A stretch of 52,627 bases of DNA from Gammaproteobacteria bacterium. Lineage in GTDB: Bacteria > Pseudomonadota > Gammaproteobacteria > SZUA-229. Below the pieces are notes generated by a model. That model worked only from the letters and a program-made list of their open reading frames with translations, was not told the origin of the DNA and made no database searches. Location of the stretch: NCBI GenBank assembly GCA_026995045.1, contig JALWPK010000192.1:1-52627 (forward strand), read 5' to 3'. This document shows positions 8,590-17,843 of the stretch, piece by piece; the first letter of the stretch is position 1; each line of letters starts with the position of its first letter. A program made the position numbers and the translations under genes.

Positions 8590-9769
8590 GGATGTCAAAA
8601 AAGAACTAAAACGCCGCTTCAGAAACAGGCATCGCGAATGGCTGGCGGCAAGCAACATGGCTGAACAAGCGGAAGATTGCGCCTGGCCACTGGAGATTAC
8701 CCTCGGTGTTCCTACCGAGAAGCAGGCACTGAAACAAATCGAAACGTTGCGCGCCTGGGTGACTGCCTGGCAGGACTGGCGCGGATCCGGATCAATTTCC
8801 TGGAACGAGCGGCGTTGGCGCAAGCTGGGAACACAGCGCCTTCCTGAAAAATTGACGCTGGGCGATGCTGCCGAGCTTGCGCGGTGGATAGGCGAACTGG
8901 AGCGATGGAAGCAGGCCCAGCAACGCTATATCTTGCTTGTCGAACGCTGGCCCCGGCTTGCCAACAGACTGCCCCGCCACTTTGACATCCTCGCAGATTA
9001 CAGCGATGTGGACTATGGCCGCCTGGTCGATATGGTCGCCTGGATCGAAAAACATCCAGCTTCCAGACTCTACCCCAGACAGTTGCCCGTGTGTGGCCTG
9101 GACAGCAAGTGGCTTGAAAAACGTAAAACGCTCGTTGCCGATCTGGTCGATGCTGTGCTGGGCGAACCCTCAGACGAAGGTGGTGACTCCCCCAGTCCTG
9201 ACTTTTATCGACGCTGCGGACTCAGAGAGCCATCACAACGCATCCGGTTGCGTATACTGGATGGCAATCTGAGGCAGCGGTTTGGCGGCCTGAGCGATAT
9301 AGCTTCACCCTGGGAACAACTGGCGGAACTCGATTTTCCCGCCAGCAATGTTTTCATTGTCGAAAACCTGCAAACCGGGCTCGCTTTCCATGATCTGCCC
9401 GGATCAGTTGTTATCATGCAACTCGGCTACGGCGTCGATGTTCTGGGCAAACTGCCCTGGGTTGCCCAGGCCCGTTGCATTTACTGGGGAGATCTGGATA
9501 CCCATGGCTTTGCCATACTCAACCGCGCCAGAAACCACCTTCCTGATCTGGAGTCCCTACTGATGGATGCCGCAACCCTGTACAAACATAAAAATCTGTG
9601 GGTGGAGGAAAAAATGCAGCATGCTGCGGATGCGTTACCCTTGCTGACCGATTCCGAACAAGCCGTATATCAGGCTATCAAACGCAATTCATGGGGGCAG
9701 CATATCCGTCTGGAACAGGAGCGTATTGCCTGGGACTATGCATGGGAGGCATTGCAACAAGCGATCTGA
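8555..9769 (+). CDS. jetD: Wadjet Toprim nuclease subunit JetD (DUF3322-DUF2220)
   Basis: The 404-aa topoisomerase-VI-like nuclease that cuts plasmid DNA once JetABC has extruded it. The N-terminal half matches DUF3322 (tryptophan-rich, [21 protein letters not shown]) and the C-terminal half DUF2220. Toprim residues are visible: Glu270 in [10 protein letters not shown] and the D-x-D pair Asp313/Asp315 in YWGDLDTHG. The start at 8555 lies 35 nt inside jetC; the in-frame protein from there ([14 protein letters not shown]) matches family N-termini. Together with jetABC it makes a complete, apparently active type I Wadjet locus. Confidence 0.93.
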   Translation: MLAQRPPLKFPEDVKKELKRRFRNRHREWLAASNMAEQAEDCAWPLEITLGVPTEKQALKQIETLRAWVTAWQDWRGSGSISWNERRWRKLGTQRLPEKLTLGDAAELARWIGELERWKQAQQRYILLVERWPRLANRLPRHFDILADYSDVDYGRLVDMVAWIEKHPASRLYPRQLPVCGLDSKWLEKRKTLVADLVDAVLGEPSDEGGDSPSPDFYRRCGLREPSQRIRLRILDGNLRQRFGGLSDIASPWEQLAELDFPASNVFIVENLQTGLAFHDLPGSVVIMQLGYGVDVLGKLPWVAQARCIYWGDLDTHGFAILNRARNHLPDLESLLMDAATLYKHKNLWVEEKMQHAADALPLLTDSEQAVYQAIKRNSWGQHIRLEQERIAWDYAWEALQQAI

Positions 9770-9795
9770 CCGAATCTCACCAACAAGTTATTCTA

Positions 9796-11070
9796 ATGAC
9801 ATCAGACAAACTCTTACCATTTGACCAATACCACATCTGGCACCCCTACAGCGCCATTGGCGCGGATTTGCCGGTGTATCCGGTGGCGTCAGCCAGCGGT
9901 TGCACGCTGACGCTGGAGGATGGACGTGAGCTGGTCGATGGCATGGCTTCGTGGTGGTGCGCGATTCACGGTTATAACGTGCCGGAGCTGAATGCAGCGG
10001 CGCAGGCGCAGTTGCAGCAGATGGCGCATGTGATGTTTGGCGGGCTGACGCATGCACCGGCGGTGAAGCTGGCGCGGCAGCTGGTTGAGCTGACGCCGGC
10101 GGGGCTGGACTCTGTGTTTTTTGCCGATTCGGGCTCGGTGTCGGTGGAAGTGGCGATGAAAATGGCGATGCAGTACTGGCAAAGCCGGGGGCGCGGCGGC
10201 AAGCAGCACTTCGCCACGGTGCGCGGCGGTTATCACGGAGATACGTTTGGCGCGATGTCGGTGTGCGACCCGGTGACCGGCATGCACTCGCTGTTCAGCG
10301 ATGCGCTGGCGCAGCAGTTTTTCGCTGAGCGGCCGGCCTGCCGTTTTGGTGAGCCTTGCGATGACAAAGATATGGCTTCGCTCAGGCAAATCCTCGAACA
10401 ACACCATGACCAGCTCGCCGCGGTCATCATCGAACCCGTCGTGCAGGGCGCGGGCGGTATGTGGTTTTATTCCGCCGATTACCTGAAGCAGCTGCGCCGA
10501 CTGTGCGACGAATACGAGGTGCTGTTGATTGCGGATGAAATCGCCACCGGCTTTGGCCGCACCGGCAAGCTGTTCGCCTGCGAACACGCTGATATCACGC
10601 CGGACATCCTGTGTGTCGGCAAGGCGCTCACCGGAGGTTACATGACGCTGGCCGCCACCCTGACCACGCGCGCGGTCAGTGACGCCATCAGCAATGGCGA
10701 GCCCGGCGTGTTCATGCACGGCCCCACCTTTATGGCCAACCCGCTGGCCTGTGCGGTGGCCTCCGCCAGCATCGAGCTGCTGCTGGCCTCGCCCTGGCGG
10801 CGGCGCATCGCCGCCATCGAGCAGCAATTGCGCGAGGAGCTGGCGCCCTGCCGCGAACTTGATTCGGTTGCAGATGTACGCGTGCTGGGCGCCATCGGCG
10901 TGGTGGAAATGCGCAAACCAGTGCAAATGAAGCGTCTGGTGCAGGCCTTCGTCGATGATGGCGTGTGGATTCGGCCCTTCGGCAAACTGGTGTACCTGAT
11001 GCCGCCCTACACCATAGAAAAGTCACAGCTTCAACAACTGTGCCAAAGTATTGTCAAACGAATTGCCTGA
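9796..11070 (+). CDS. bioA: Adenosylmethionine-8-amino-7-oxononanoate aminotransferase
   Basis: PLP enzyme making 7,8-diaminopelargonate from KAPA with S-adenosylmethionine as amino donor (biotin synthesis). The product is 424 aa (E. coli 429), opening [13 protein letters not shown], with [12 protein letters not shown] in the substrate pocket, [11 protein letters not shown], and the PLP lysine K276 in [10 protein letters not shown]. The ATG at 9796 gives the family N-terminus; the open frame upstream to 9598 overlaps jetD in another frame and has no family match. No other bio genes are next to it. It begins only 26 bp after jetD, so it may receive read-through from the Wadjet operon. Confidence 0.95.
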   Translation: MTSDKLLPFDQYHIWHPYSAIGADLPVYPVASASGCTLTLEDGRELVDGMASWWCAIHGYNVPELNAAAQAQLQQMAHVMFGGLTHAPAVKLARQLVELTPAGLDSVFFADSGSVSVEVAMKMAMQYWQSRGRGGKQHFATVRGGYHGDTFGAMSVCDPVTGMHSLFSDALAQQFFAERPACRFGEPCDDKDMASLRQILEQHHDQLAAVIIEPVVQGAGGMWFYSADYLKQLRRLCDEYEVLLIADEIATGFGRTGKLFACEHADITPDILCVGKALTGGYMTLAATLTTRAVSDAISNGEPGVFMHGPTFMANPLACAVASASIELLLASPWRRRIAAIEQQLREELAPCRELDSVADVRVLGAIGVVEMRKPVQMKRLVQAFVDDGVWIRPFGKLVYLMPPYTIEKSQLQQLCQSIVKRIA

Positions 11071-11141
11071 CGCGCAACCGGGGCATAGACTACAATCCGT
11101 TAATAATTACAAGCAAAACAGCTGTTGTCAGGGAACCGGTT

Positions 11142-12575
11142 ATCCAGGTCAAAAAAACACTTTGCAAACCTCTGTTTCTTTCACTGGCCGCGATATTCGC
11201 GCTGGTGATTTTTTCATTTAATGTCCTGCCAAAATTTTTCAAGACTGCCGCGCTGCAACAGATTATCGAAGACGGCGAGCTGGTGGTGCTCACCCGCAAC
11301 AGCCCCACAACCTACTACCTGGGTCCGGATGGCCCCACCGGGCTGGAATACGACATGGTCAAAATGTTTGCTGACGAGCTGGGCGTCAAGCTCAGGGTGA
11401 TACCCACCGATACCCTGACACAGCTGCTCGCCGGCATCGAAAACCGGGTGGCTCATTTTGCCGCCGCCGGGCTCACCATCACCGAGGATCGCAAGGAGTT
11501 TTTCCGCTTCACCAGCAGTTACATGGACATTACAGAACAACTGATATACAACATAAGCAACAAGCGGCCCCGCTCGGTCAGGGACCTCATTGGCGGCAAT
11601 CTGGAAGTGGTGGCCAATTCCAGTCACGTCGACACACTGGTCAAACTGAAAGAAACCTATCCCGAACTCAACTGGAACGAAAGTCAGCTGGAAAGCGACG
11701 AACTGTTAAAACTGGTCGCCGATGAAGTTATTGATTACACCATTGCCGACTCCAACGAGTTTCTGCTCAGCAAACGCCATATCCTCAACCTGCGCAGCGC
11801 CTTCGATATCAGTCAGCCGCGCCAGCTTGCCTGGGCCTTTCCCCAGGGAGAGGACGCCAGCCTGCTTGACGCCGCCTCGGCGTTTATTGAAAAAATCAGG
11901 AATAACGGTGAGTTTGACCGGCTATACGAAAAAAACTACGGTCACGCCGACAACCTGGGCTATGTCGGCACCACTGTGTTTCGCCGTCATGTCAACCAGC
12001 GCTTGCCGCAATACCGGGACATGTTCATCAAGGCCGCCAAACAGCATGGGCTGGACTGGCATCTGGTCGCGGCGATCGGCTATCAGGAATCACACTGGAA
12101 TCCCAAGGCTGTGTCGCCAACCGGTGTTCGTGGCATTATGATGCTGACACGCAAGACCGCCGGAGATATGGGTGTAAAAAACCGCCTTGACCCGGAAGCC
12201 AGCATCAACGGCGGCGCCAAATATTTCGCCAGCATCGAGTCACGCATTCCGGCTGACATCAGGAAACCCGACCGCACCTGGATGGCGCTGGCCGCCTATA
12301 ACGTCGGTCTCGGGCATCTGGAGGACGCGCGCATCCTTGCGCAAAATGCCGGTAAGGATCCAAACAAATGGCTGGATGTGAAACAGTTTCTCCCCAAACT
12401 GGAAGAACGCAAATGGTACAAGCAAACCCGGTACGGTTACGCGCGCGGCTCGGAACCGGTGCGTTATGTGGAAAATATTCGCAGCTATTATGATTTGCTG
12501 CGCTGGCTGGATGATGTCAGCACTCCGCAACCACAGGAGCCGGATGCGTTTTCCATTCTGCCGCAGGTGCCTTAG
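11142..12575 (+). CDS. mltF: Membrane-bound lytic murein transglycosylase F
   Basis: Cleaves peptidoglycan glycan strands at the outer membrane. After an N-terminal hydrophobic anchor (FLSLAAIFALVIFSF) comes a solute-binding-protein-3-like domain (about residues 35-270) and an SLT domain with catalytic Glu in YQESHWNPKAVSPTGVRG. The start is unclear: no ATG, GTG or TTG lies in frame between an ATG at 10965 inside bioA and the anchor. I place it at the ATC at 11142, six bases after AGGGAA; this puts the catalytic Glu at 316, close to Glu314 of E. coli MltF. A rare start codon, or a start within bioA, are the alternatives. Confidence 0.85.
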   Translation: MQVKKTLCKPLFLSLAAIFALVIFSFNVLPKFFKTAALQQIIEDGELVVLTRNSPTTYYLGPDGPTGLEYDMVKMFADELGVKLRVIPTDTLTQLLAGIENRVAHFAAAGLTITEDRKEFFRFTSSYMDITEQLIYNISNKRPRSVRDLIGGNLEVVANSSHVDTLVKLKETYPELNWNESQLESDELLKLVADEVIDYTIADSNEFLLSKRHILNLRSAFDISQPRQLAWAFPQGEDASLLDAASAFIEKIRNNGEFDRLYEKNYGHADNLGYVGTTVFRRHVNQRLPQYRDMFIKAAKQHGLDWHLVAAIGYQESHWNPKAVSPTGVRGIMMLTRKTAGDMGVKNRLDPEASINGGAKYFASIESRIPADIRKPDRTWMALAAYNVGLGHLEDARILAQNAGKDPNKWLDVKQFLPKLEERKWYKQTRYGYARGSEPVRYVENIRSYYDLLRWLDDVSTPQPQEPDAFSILPQVP

Positions 12576-12578
12576 CTT

Positions 12579-12885
12579 GCCACAGAGCTCACCGAAAGCA
12601 CGGAGAGCTGTTTATTAACGCAGAGTCGAAAAAGGACGTAAAGGTTTCTTTTTTGGTTGTGGCGCCATTTCGACCACAGGGAGAAATCTCACAGAACTCG
12701 GTCTGTGGTGCGAGGCCCTTCGGCTACGCTCGGGATGACGGACAGAATACCGGCGCCATGTTCGCAGGAGCGGCTTCAACCGCCAAAACACGATTTCAGA
12801 TGGCGCAGTGTTTGTGGAAAGCGCGATTCGTGGCTGAAACCACTCCCACGATTCAATTCTCGGCGTGCTCTGTGGCCTCTGTGGC
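12579..12885. repeat. Nested palindromic repeat, copy A
   Basis: Bounded by GCCACAGAG (12579) and its inverse CTCTGTGGC (ending 12885). Inside are a CATTTCGACCACAGGGAG module with its partner CTCGGGATGAC, and a CAGGAGCGGCTTCAACCG / TTCGTGGCTGAAACCACTC pair. The module order and parts of the interior (AAAACACGATTTCAG) match copy B at 14621-14958. It fills the space between the convergent mltF and CheR-like genes and shows no coding content. Confidence 0.85.
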
Positions 12886-12926
12886 AAAAGATTTATTGGC
12901 AGGGATACCGTGACAAACCGGTTTTT

Positions 12927-13775
12927 TTATTTCACCTGGCGGTAAAAACGCCCGGCCTCGTGGTCCACCATGTCGAAACGGTCGCAGAATGGAATCACTG
13001 GCTCGTTGTGGTTGACCACCAGTATGCCGGCCGAATCCAGCGACACGGCAAAGTCGCACAATAACTGCGAGCGCAGCGGCACGGAAAAATACATCAGCAC
13101 ATCGGGCGAGATGATGACATCAAAATGCCCCATCGTGGCGGCGTCCTGCAACAGATCCACCACCTTGAACTGCAGCATGTCGCGCAGCGCATCACTCACC
13201 CGCCACTGCTGTTGCGCATTATCAACAGCGATCAGATAACGGCGGTGGCGTGATTGCGGCAGGCCTTCCAGTTCGGTATTGTCATAAACGCCGCTTTTCG
13301 CCTTCTCAATCAGCTTGTCCGAGGTGTCGGTGGCGACAATTTCGATATCGATTTCACCGCCCAGTTGCTGGCGCGCATCGTCCAGCAACATCGCCAGCGA
13401 ATAGGCGCTCTGCCCCTGGCCACAGCCCACCAGCCAGAAACGGCAGCCGGTGTGCTGCTTTTCAATCAGAGAAGGCAGTATGTAATTGTTGATCAGACGG
13501 TTGATTTCGGGATAACCGAACCATTGGGTGTTGTGCGTGGTGATGGCTTCGAGCACATCGGAACGAATCGTTTCGGGCGACTCCTGGCGCAGCGCTTTGG
13601 CCAGATCGGACAGGCGGTTCAGCCGCTCGCGCACCATCAAGGGCTGCAATTTGCCGGTAATCAGCTCACGGCCATCTTCTCCCACCACCACGCCCAGTGA
13701 ATCCTGCAGCGCCAGTTGCAGCGCCTGGTATTCGTCACTGGAAAATTCGTTATCAAGATTTGAGGCCATTTGCAT
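12927..13775 (-). CDS. Divergent CheR-type methyltransferase
   Basis: A 282-aa protein with the CheR layout: N-terminal helical domain (about 10-75) and an SAM methyltransferase domain (85-282) that in CheR methylates chemoreceptor glutamates. The SAM motif reads RFWLVGCGQGQSAYSLAM (112-129) where CheR usually has a CSTGEEPYSLAM-like form; TTHNTQWFGYPE (79-90) replaces the usual TTNETSFFR-like segment; SPDVLMYF (223-230) replaces the usual RNVLIYF. No other chemotaxis genes are near. Overall fold assignment is solid, but loss of several usual residues means receptor methylation is not assured. It sits where pdxJ often follows recO. Confidence 0.8.
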   Translation of the reverse strand: MQMASNLDNEFSSDEYQALQLALQDSLGVVVGEDGRELITGKLQPLMVRERLNRLSDLAKALRQESPETIRSDVLEAITTHNTQWFGYPEINRLINNYILPSLIEKQHTGCRFWLVGCGQGQSAYSLAMLLDDARQQLGGEIDIEIVATDTSDKLIEKAKSGVYDNTELEGLPQSRHRRYLIAVDNAQQQWRVSDALRDMLQFKVVDLLQDAATMGHFDVIISPDVLMYFSVPLRSQLLCDFAVSLDSAGILVVNHNEPVIPFCDRFDMVDHEAGRFYRQVK

Positions 13776-13881
13776 TAACTAAATCCGGGTGAAAACAAAA
13801 AGGTAACGCTCACCACAGAGCATAGGCGGTATTTTCGGAACTGCAATGCTTTGGCGGCTGCCGAACAGCTGACAGCAAGGT

Positions 13882-14598
13882 TTATTTGACGAGTGGGCGG
13901 CGAAACAGCTCGCGGCTGCGCAGCTTGCGATTGCCCAGATGATGGTTAAGCACATAACGGCTCAGGCGCTTGATTTGCCTGAGGTTTTCCGCCGAGCGCA
14001 GGTCATTGGCGGCGTACGCCAGCAGACTGCCACCGGTTAGAACTGGCTGACTGGCGCTACCCTGCGCGCGGCTGGTTCTGACCGGCCCGTGCTCGACGAA
14101 AAAAGCATAATGCTGATCCGGCGCCAGCGCTTCGCCGGAGTCGGCGTCGTGGGTCAGGTTGAGCGCAAACCCCAGCTCGGCCAGCAGGTCTTTTTCAAAC
14201 AGGCGTAGCACCGGCTCAATCTCGCCCGACTGCAGCTGGTACAGACAATCGTGATACAGCTGGAACACCTGCTGGTTCACATCGTGCCGGTGCAGCAAAT
14301 GCATCAGCAGCTCGTTGACATACATGGCCGACATCAATGCGCGACCGAACAGGCGCGGCGGGTGAATTTCCGCCGCATCCACCGCGCCCAGCACCGGCAA
14401 CTCCCCCCGCCCCCGCCAGCTCACCAGCAGCGGACGGTACAACTGCAACAGGCCATTGACGCGCGATTTGGGGCTGCGGCTGCCGCGCGACAACACCGCA
14501 AGCCGGCCGTGATCGCGGGTAAACAATTCCAGTATTTGACTGGTATCGCGAAACGGACGTTTGTGCAGGATATAGGCCAACTGGGATTGCGCGCGCAT
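13882..14598 (-). CDS. recO: DNA repair protein RecO
   Basis: Recombination mediator that anneals SSB-coated DNA and, with RecR, loads RecA at gaps. The 238-aa product starts with an OB-fold domain (AYILHKRPFRDTSQILELFT, GRLAVLSRGSR) followed by a helical C-terminal half (LRLFEKDLLAELGFALNL), the normal family size. It is the distal member of the lepA-lepB-rnc-era-recO set common in gammaproteobacteria, separated from era here by repeat copy B, so it probably needs read-through or its own promoter. Confidence 0.93.
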   Translation of the reverse strand: MRAQSQLAYILHKRPFRDTSQILELFTRDHGRLAVLSRGSRSPKSRVNGLLQLYRPLLVSWRGRGELPVLGAVDAAEIHPPRLFGRALMSAMYVNELLMHLLHRHDVNQQVFQLYHDCLYQLQSGEIEPVLRLFEKDLLAELGFALNLTHDADSGEALAPDQHYAFFVEHGPVRTSRAQGSASQPVLTGGSLLAYAANDLRSAENLRQIKRLSRYVLNHHLGNRKLRSRELFRRPLVK

Positions 14599-14620
14599 GG
14601 TGGGCCTAGTTTAAAGACAA

Positions 14621-14958
14621 TCCGCAAATGTACGCAAATAAACGCAGATGTTTTTTGCCACAGAGGCCACAGAGAACGCAGAGGTTTTCTTTATGATGTA
14701 TTGTCATTTCGACCGCAGGGAGAAATCCACTGCACACAGATTGTGGCGCAAGATCCCTCGGCTGTGCTCGGGATGACCGAACTGAAACTGGCGTCATGTT
14801 CATCGTAGGAGTGGCTTCAGCCACGAAAACACGATTTCAGGTTGTACAGAGTTTGCGGAAAGGGTAATTCGTGGCTAAAGCCACTCCTGCAACTGCGACC
14901 AGCCCTCAGTGTTCTCTGTGGCCTCTGTGGCAAAAAAACATTTGCGTGCATTTGCGGA
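14621..14958. repeat. Nested palindromic repeat, copy B
   Basis: Outer arms TCCGCAAATG (14621) and its inverse (to 14958) enclose the GCCACAGAG/CTCTGTGGC pair (14657 and ending 14931), then a GTCATTTCGACCGCAGGGAG module (about 14703) with CTCGGGATGAC (ending about 14777), then an inner pair at 14805-14827 and 14868-14890. Each layer is a near-perfect inverted repeat, so the whole 338 bp can fold as one long interrupted hairpin. It separates recO from era; no gene is seen in it. Confidence 0.88.
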
Positions 14959-14965
14959 GAAACCA

Positions 14966-15862
14966 TCAATCCGAATAACCCAGCCCACGCAGGGCGCGTT
15001 CGTCATTTGACCAGCCTTCGCGCACTTTCACCCACAGGTTGAGGTACACCTTATTGTCGACCAGTTTTTCGATGTCGCGGCGCGCGCTGCTGCCGATGCT
15101 TTTCAGGCGTTCGCCCCTGCGGCCGATGATGATGGATTTCTGGCCGTTGCTTTCCACATAAATGAGCGCATGAATGGTAATCAGGCCGGCTTGTTCTTCA
15201 AATTTTTCGATATCGACAGTGGTGGTATAGGGCAGTTCCTGCCCCAGTTCCCGCACCAGTTTTTCGCGGATGATTTCGGCGGACAGAAAGCGCACGCTGC
15301 GATCTGTCAGCTGGTCTTCATCGTAGATAAATTCACTTTGCGGCAGATGGCGCGCGACGATGGTCTCCACCACATCGATGCCCTTGCCACGTAATGCCGA
15401 AACGGGCGCCACTTCTGCAAAGTTGTATTTCGCTGCAGTTTTTGCAGTGTAGGCAATCAGCTTGTCCTTGTCTTTGGCGCGGTCGATTTTGTTGATAAGC
15501 AGCACCACCGGTGTTTTCACTGCATGCAGCTTGTCCAGCACGGCCTGGTCTTCTTCTGTCCATTGCAACGCCTGCGCCACAAACAGAATCACATCAACAT
15601 CGTTTGACAACATCGACGTAGCGGCGCGATTCATATATTTGTTGATGGCGGTGCTGCGCCGCTGGTGAATGCCGGGGGTATCAACATAGATTGCCTGCAC
15701 ATTGGCTTCGGTTTTGACGCCCATGATCTGGTGACGCGTGGTTTGCGGCTTGCGCGAGGTGATGCTGAGTTTCATACCCAGAATATGGTTGAGCAAGGTC
15801 GACTTGCCGACATTGGGACGCCCGACAATGGCGACATAGCCACAGCGTGTTGAATCAGTCAT
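14966..15862 (-). CDS. era: GTPase Era
   Basis: Essential GTPase that binds the 3' end of 16S rRNA in 30S assembly. The 298-aa product has G1 GRPNVGKS (14-21), G3 DTPG (61-64) and G4 NKID (124-127), and a C-terminal KH domain (SIIIGRRGERLKSIG). The ATG at 15862 was chosen over an upstream in-frame ATG because it gives the family N-terminus (TDSTRCGYVAIVGRPNVGKS); it overlaps the end of rnc by 8 nt, the usual rnc-era coupling. Confidence 0.97.
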   Translation of the reverse strand: MTDSTRCGYVAIVGRPNVGKSTLLNHILGMKLSITSRKPQTTRHQIMGVKTEANVQAIYVDTPGIHQRRSTAINKYMNRAATSMLSNDVDVILFVAQALQWTEEDQAVLDKLHAVKTPVVLLINKIDRAKDKDKLIAYTAKTAAKYNFAEVAPVSALRGKGIDVVETIVARHLPQSEFIYDEDQLTDRSVRFLSAEIIREKLVRELGQELPYTTTVDIEKFEEQAGLITIHALIYVESNGQKSIIIGRRGERLKSIGSSARRDIEKLVDNKVYLNLWVKVREGWSNDERALRGLGYSD

Positions 15863-16556
15863 GCTGTTCCTGTTCGAACGCGTGTTGCAGTTTGGTGATT
15901 GCCGCTTCCGCCGCCAGCTGTTCAGCCTTGCGGCGGCTGCGTCCTTTGGCGCTGGTGGTAATGGCGGGTTCATTGATATGGCAACTGACTTCAAACAACT
16001 GGTCATGCGCCTTGCCGCTGACATGGGTTACTTCGTATTGCGGCAGCGCATGTTTGCGCGCCTGCAACAATTCCTGCAAGCGGGTTTTGGGGTCTTTCAA
16101 ACTTTGCAGGTCAGGAATGTTCTGCAATTTGTTTTTGTATAACCGCAGTATCAATTCGCGGCAACGTTCAAAGTTACTGTCGCAATACACGGCGCCAATC
16201 AGGCTTTCTACACAATCGGCCAGAATCGAACTGCGGCGATGACCACCACTGCGCAGCTCGCCGGCGCCGAGTTTGATAAAGTCCCCCAGATCGAGTTCGC
16301 GTGCGATCTCCGCCAGCGATTCACCATTGACCAGGCTGGCGCGCAAGCGGCTGAGGTCGCCTTCACGCAAGCGGGGAAACATTTTAAACAGCTCGTGCGC
16401 AATGACGAAATTGAGCACGCTGTCACCGAGGAACTCCAGTCTTTCGTTGTTGCTGGCGCCGGCGCTGCGATGCGTCAGGGCTTCCTCAAGCAGACTTGAA
16501 TCGTCAAACTGGTAATCGAGCCGTTTGCACAGGCTGGACAATGACGGCTTATTCAC
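15855..16556 (-). CDS. rnc: Ribonuclease III
   Basis: Double-strand-specific endoribonuclease that processes rRNA precursors and some mRNAs. The 233-aa product has the signature NERLEFLGDS (37-46) with metal-binding acidic residues and a C-terminal double-stranded-RNA-binding domain (KTRLQELLQARKHALPQYEV near 160, then AEQLAAEAAITKL). Placed between the DUF4845 protein and era, as in related genomes. Confidence 0.97.
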   Translation of the reverse strand: MNKPSLSSLCKRLDYQFDDSSLLEEALTHRSAGASNNERLEFLGDSVLNFVIAHELFKMFPRLREGDLSRLRASLVNGESLAEIARELDLGDFIKLGAGELRSGGHRRSSILADCVESLIGAVYCDSNFERCRELILRLYKNKLQNIPDLQSLKDPKTRLQELLQARKHALPQYEVTHVSGKAHDQLFEVSCHINEPAITTSAKGRSRRKAEQLAAEAAITKLQHAFEQEQHD

Positions 16557-16572
16557 ACTGCCTCATACCGGT

Positions 16573-16959
16573 TTACCTGGGAACAAATCCGTCGTGGGAA
16601 AAGGTGATGATGTAATCCAGATTGCCCACCAGTGTGCCACGCGGTTCATAGGTAATGTTGACCGAATAGCCATTACGCGCTTTCTTGATTTTGATATTGT
16701 CTTTTTTAATGTCGTAAAGATTGTTGATTTTGAGACGCTTGAGAATAATTTCGCGGATCTTGCGCGAGTTGGCGCCACGCAGATCCGGATCGGTTTCCAG
16801 CCCCTTGACGATGGATTTGACGCTTGCGTCATTGATATACACCGGAATCACATTCATCGCCAGGATACCCTGAAAACCAAGGAAGGCAATGATAATCACC
16901 CAACTGATGGCGGTCAGTCCCTGCTGTTTATGTGGCAGGTTGGAAACGCTTGTATTCAT
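16573..16959 (-). CDS. DUF4845 membrane protein
   Basis: A 128-aa protein with one N-terminal membrane helix (GLTAISWVIIIAFLGFQGI, about 14-32) and a small extracytoplasmic domain (DASVKSIVKGLETDP to SHDGFVPR). This family is regularly found between lepB and rnc in gamma- and betaproteobacteria; its function is not established. AGGAGG lies 5 nt before the ATG at 16959, a strong ribosome site. Probably cotranscribed with lepB and rnc. Confidence 0.85.
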   Translation of the reverse strand: MNTSVSNLPHKQQGLTAISWVIIIAFLGFQGILAMNVIPVYINDASVKSIVKGLETDPDLRGANSRKIREIILKRLKINNLYDIKKDNIKIKKARNGYSVNITYEPRGTLVGNLDYIITFSHDGFVPR

Positions 16960-17005
16960 CTCATCCTCCTGTACTTATTATTACAGGGAGTATTGCACAT
17001 CATGC

Positions 17006-17806
17006 TCAATCTATCATGGTTCCGATGCGGTTCCAGTGAACGCCGTCACTCCAGTGCATCCATATCATGAACGCCTTGCCGACCAGGTTTTCTTCCGGCA
17101 CCGGCCCCCAGACGCGGCTGTCATTACTGTTGTCGCGATTGTCGCCCATGGCGAAATACATGCCTTCAGGCACGATATATTCCCCTTCCAGATTGCTGGG
17201 GCGCCCCGGCATCAGCAGAATTTCATGCTCGACGCCATCAAGGTTTTCGCGGTATTCATTGGCGTTGGTCTGCCCGGGGCCATCATAACGGCCAACAAAC
17301 TTGCGCGGCACAGGCTTGCCGTTAACGTACAGCACCTTGTTGTAATAGGCGATGTGGTCGCCCGGCAAACCGATAATGCGCTTGATGTAATCCAGCGACG
17401 GGTCGCGCGGGTAACGGAATACAACCACATCACCGCGCTGCGGTTCGGAAACCGGAAAAATCTTTTTGTTCAGCACCGGCACGCGCACACCGTAGGCAAA
17501 CTTGTTCACCAGAATAAAATCGCCGATGTACAGCGATGGCAACATGGAGCCGGAAGGAATGCGGAACGGCTCGACAAGAAACCCCCGCAGCAGAAAAACA
17601 ATCAGCAATACCGGAAAAAACGACTTGGCGTATTCCACCACCACCGGCTCCTTGCCCCCACGCGATATTTCCACGCCCTTGCTGGTCGGGGTTTCCGCCT
17701 GAATCACCGCCTGGCGTTTCGGCGCCAGCCACAGGGCGTCCAGCGCCCAGATGGCGCCGGTGATGACGGTGCCGACGAACAGATAAAACGAAAAATCAAA
17801 AATCAT
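17006..17806 (-). CDS. lepB: Signal peptidase I
   Basis: Inner-membrane serine protease that removes signal peptides from exported proteins. The 266-aa product has two N-terminal membrane segments (about 5-25 and 62-78), the catalytic Ser in RIPSGSMLPSL (S87) and the general-base Lys in DYIKRIIGLPGD (K142), plus the GDNRDNSNDSR motif near the C-terminus. Follows lepA with a 37-bp gap, the usual lepA-lepB pair. Confidence 0.97.
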   Translation of the reverse strand: MIFDFSFYLFVGTVITGAIWALDALWLAPKRQAVIQAETPTSKGVEISRGGKEPVVVEYAKSFFPVLLIVFLLRGFLVEPFRIPSGSMLPSLYIGDFILVNKFAYGVRVPVLNKKIFPVSEPQRGDVVVFRYPRDPSLDYIKRIIGLPGDHIAYYNKVLYVNGKPVPRKFVGRYDGPGQTNANEYRENLDGVEHEILLMPGRPSNLEGEYIVPEGMYFAMGDNRDNSNDSRVWGPVPEENLVGKAFMIWMHWSDGVHWNRIGTMID

Positions 17807-17843
17807 AATGTTTCTCTCGAATAATAATTGAGCGGAGGCCTGC

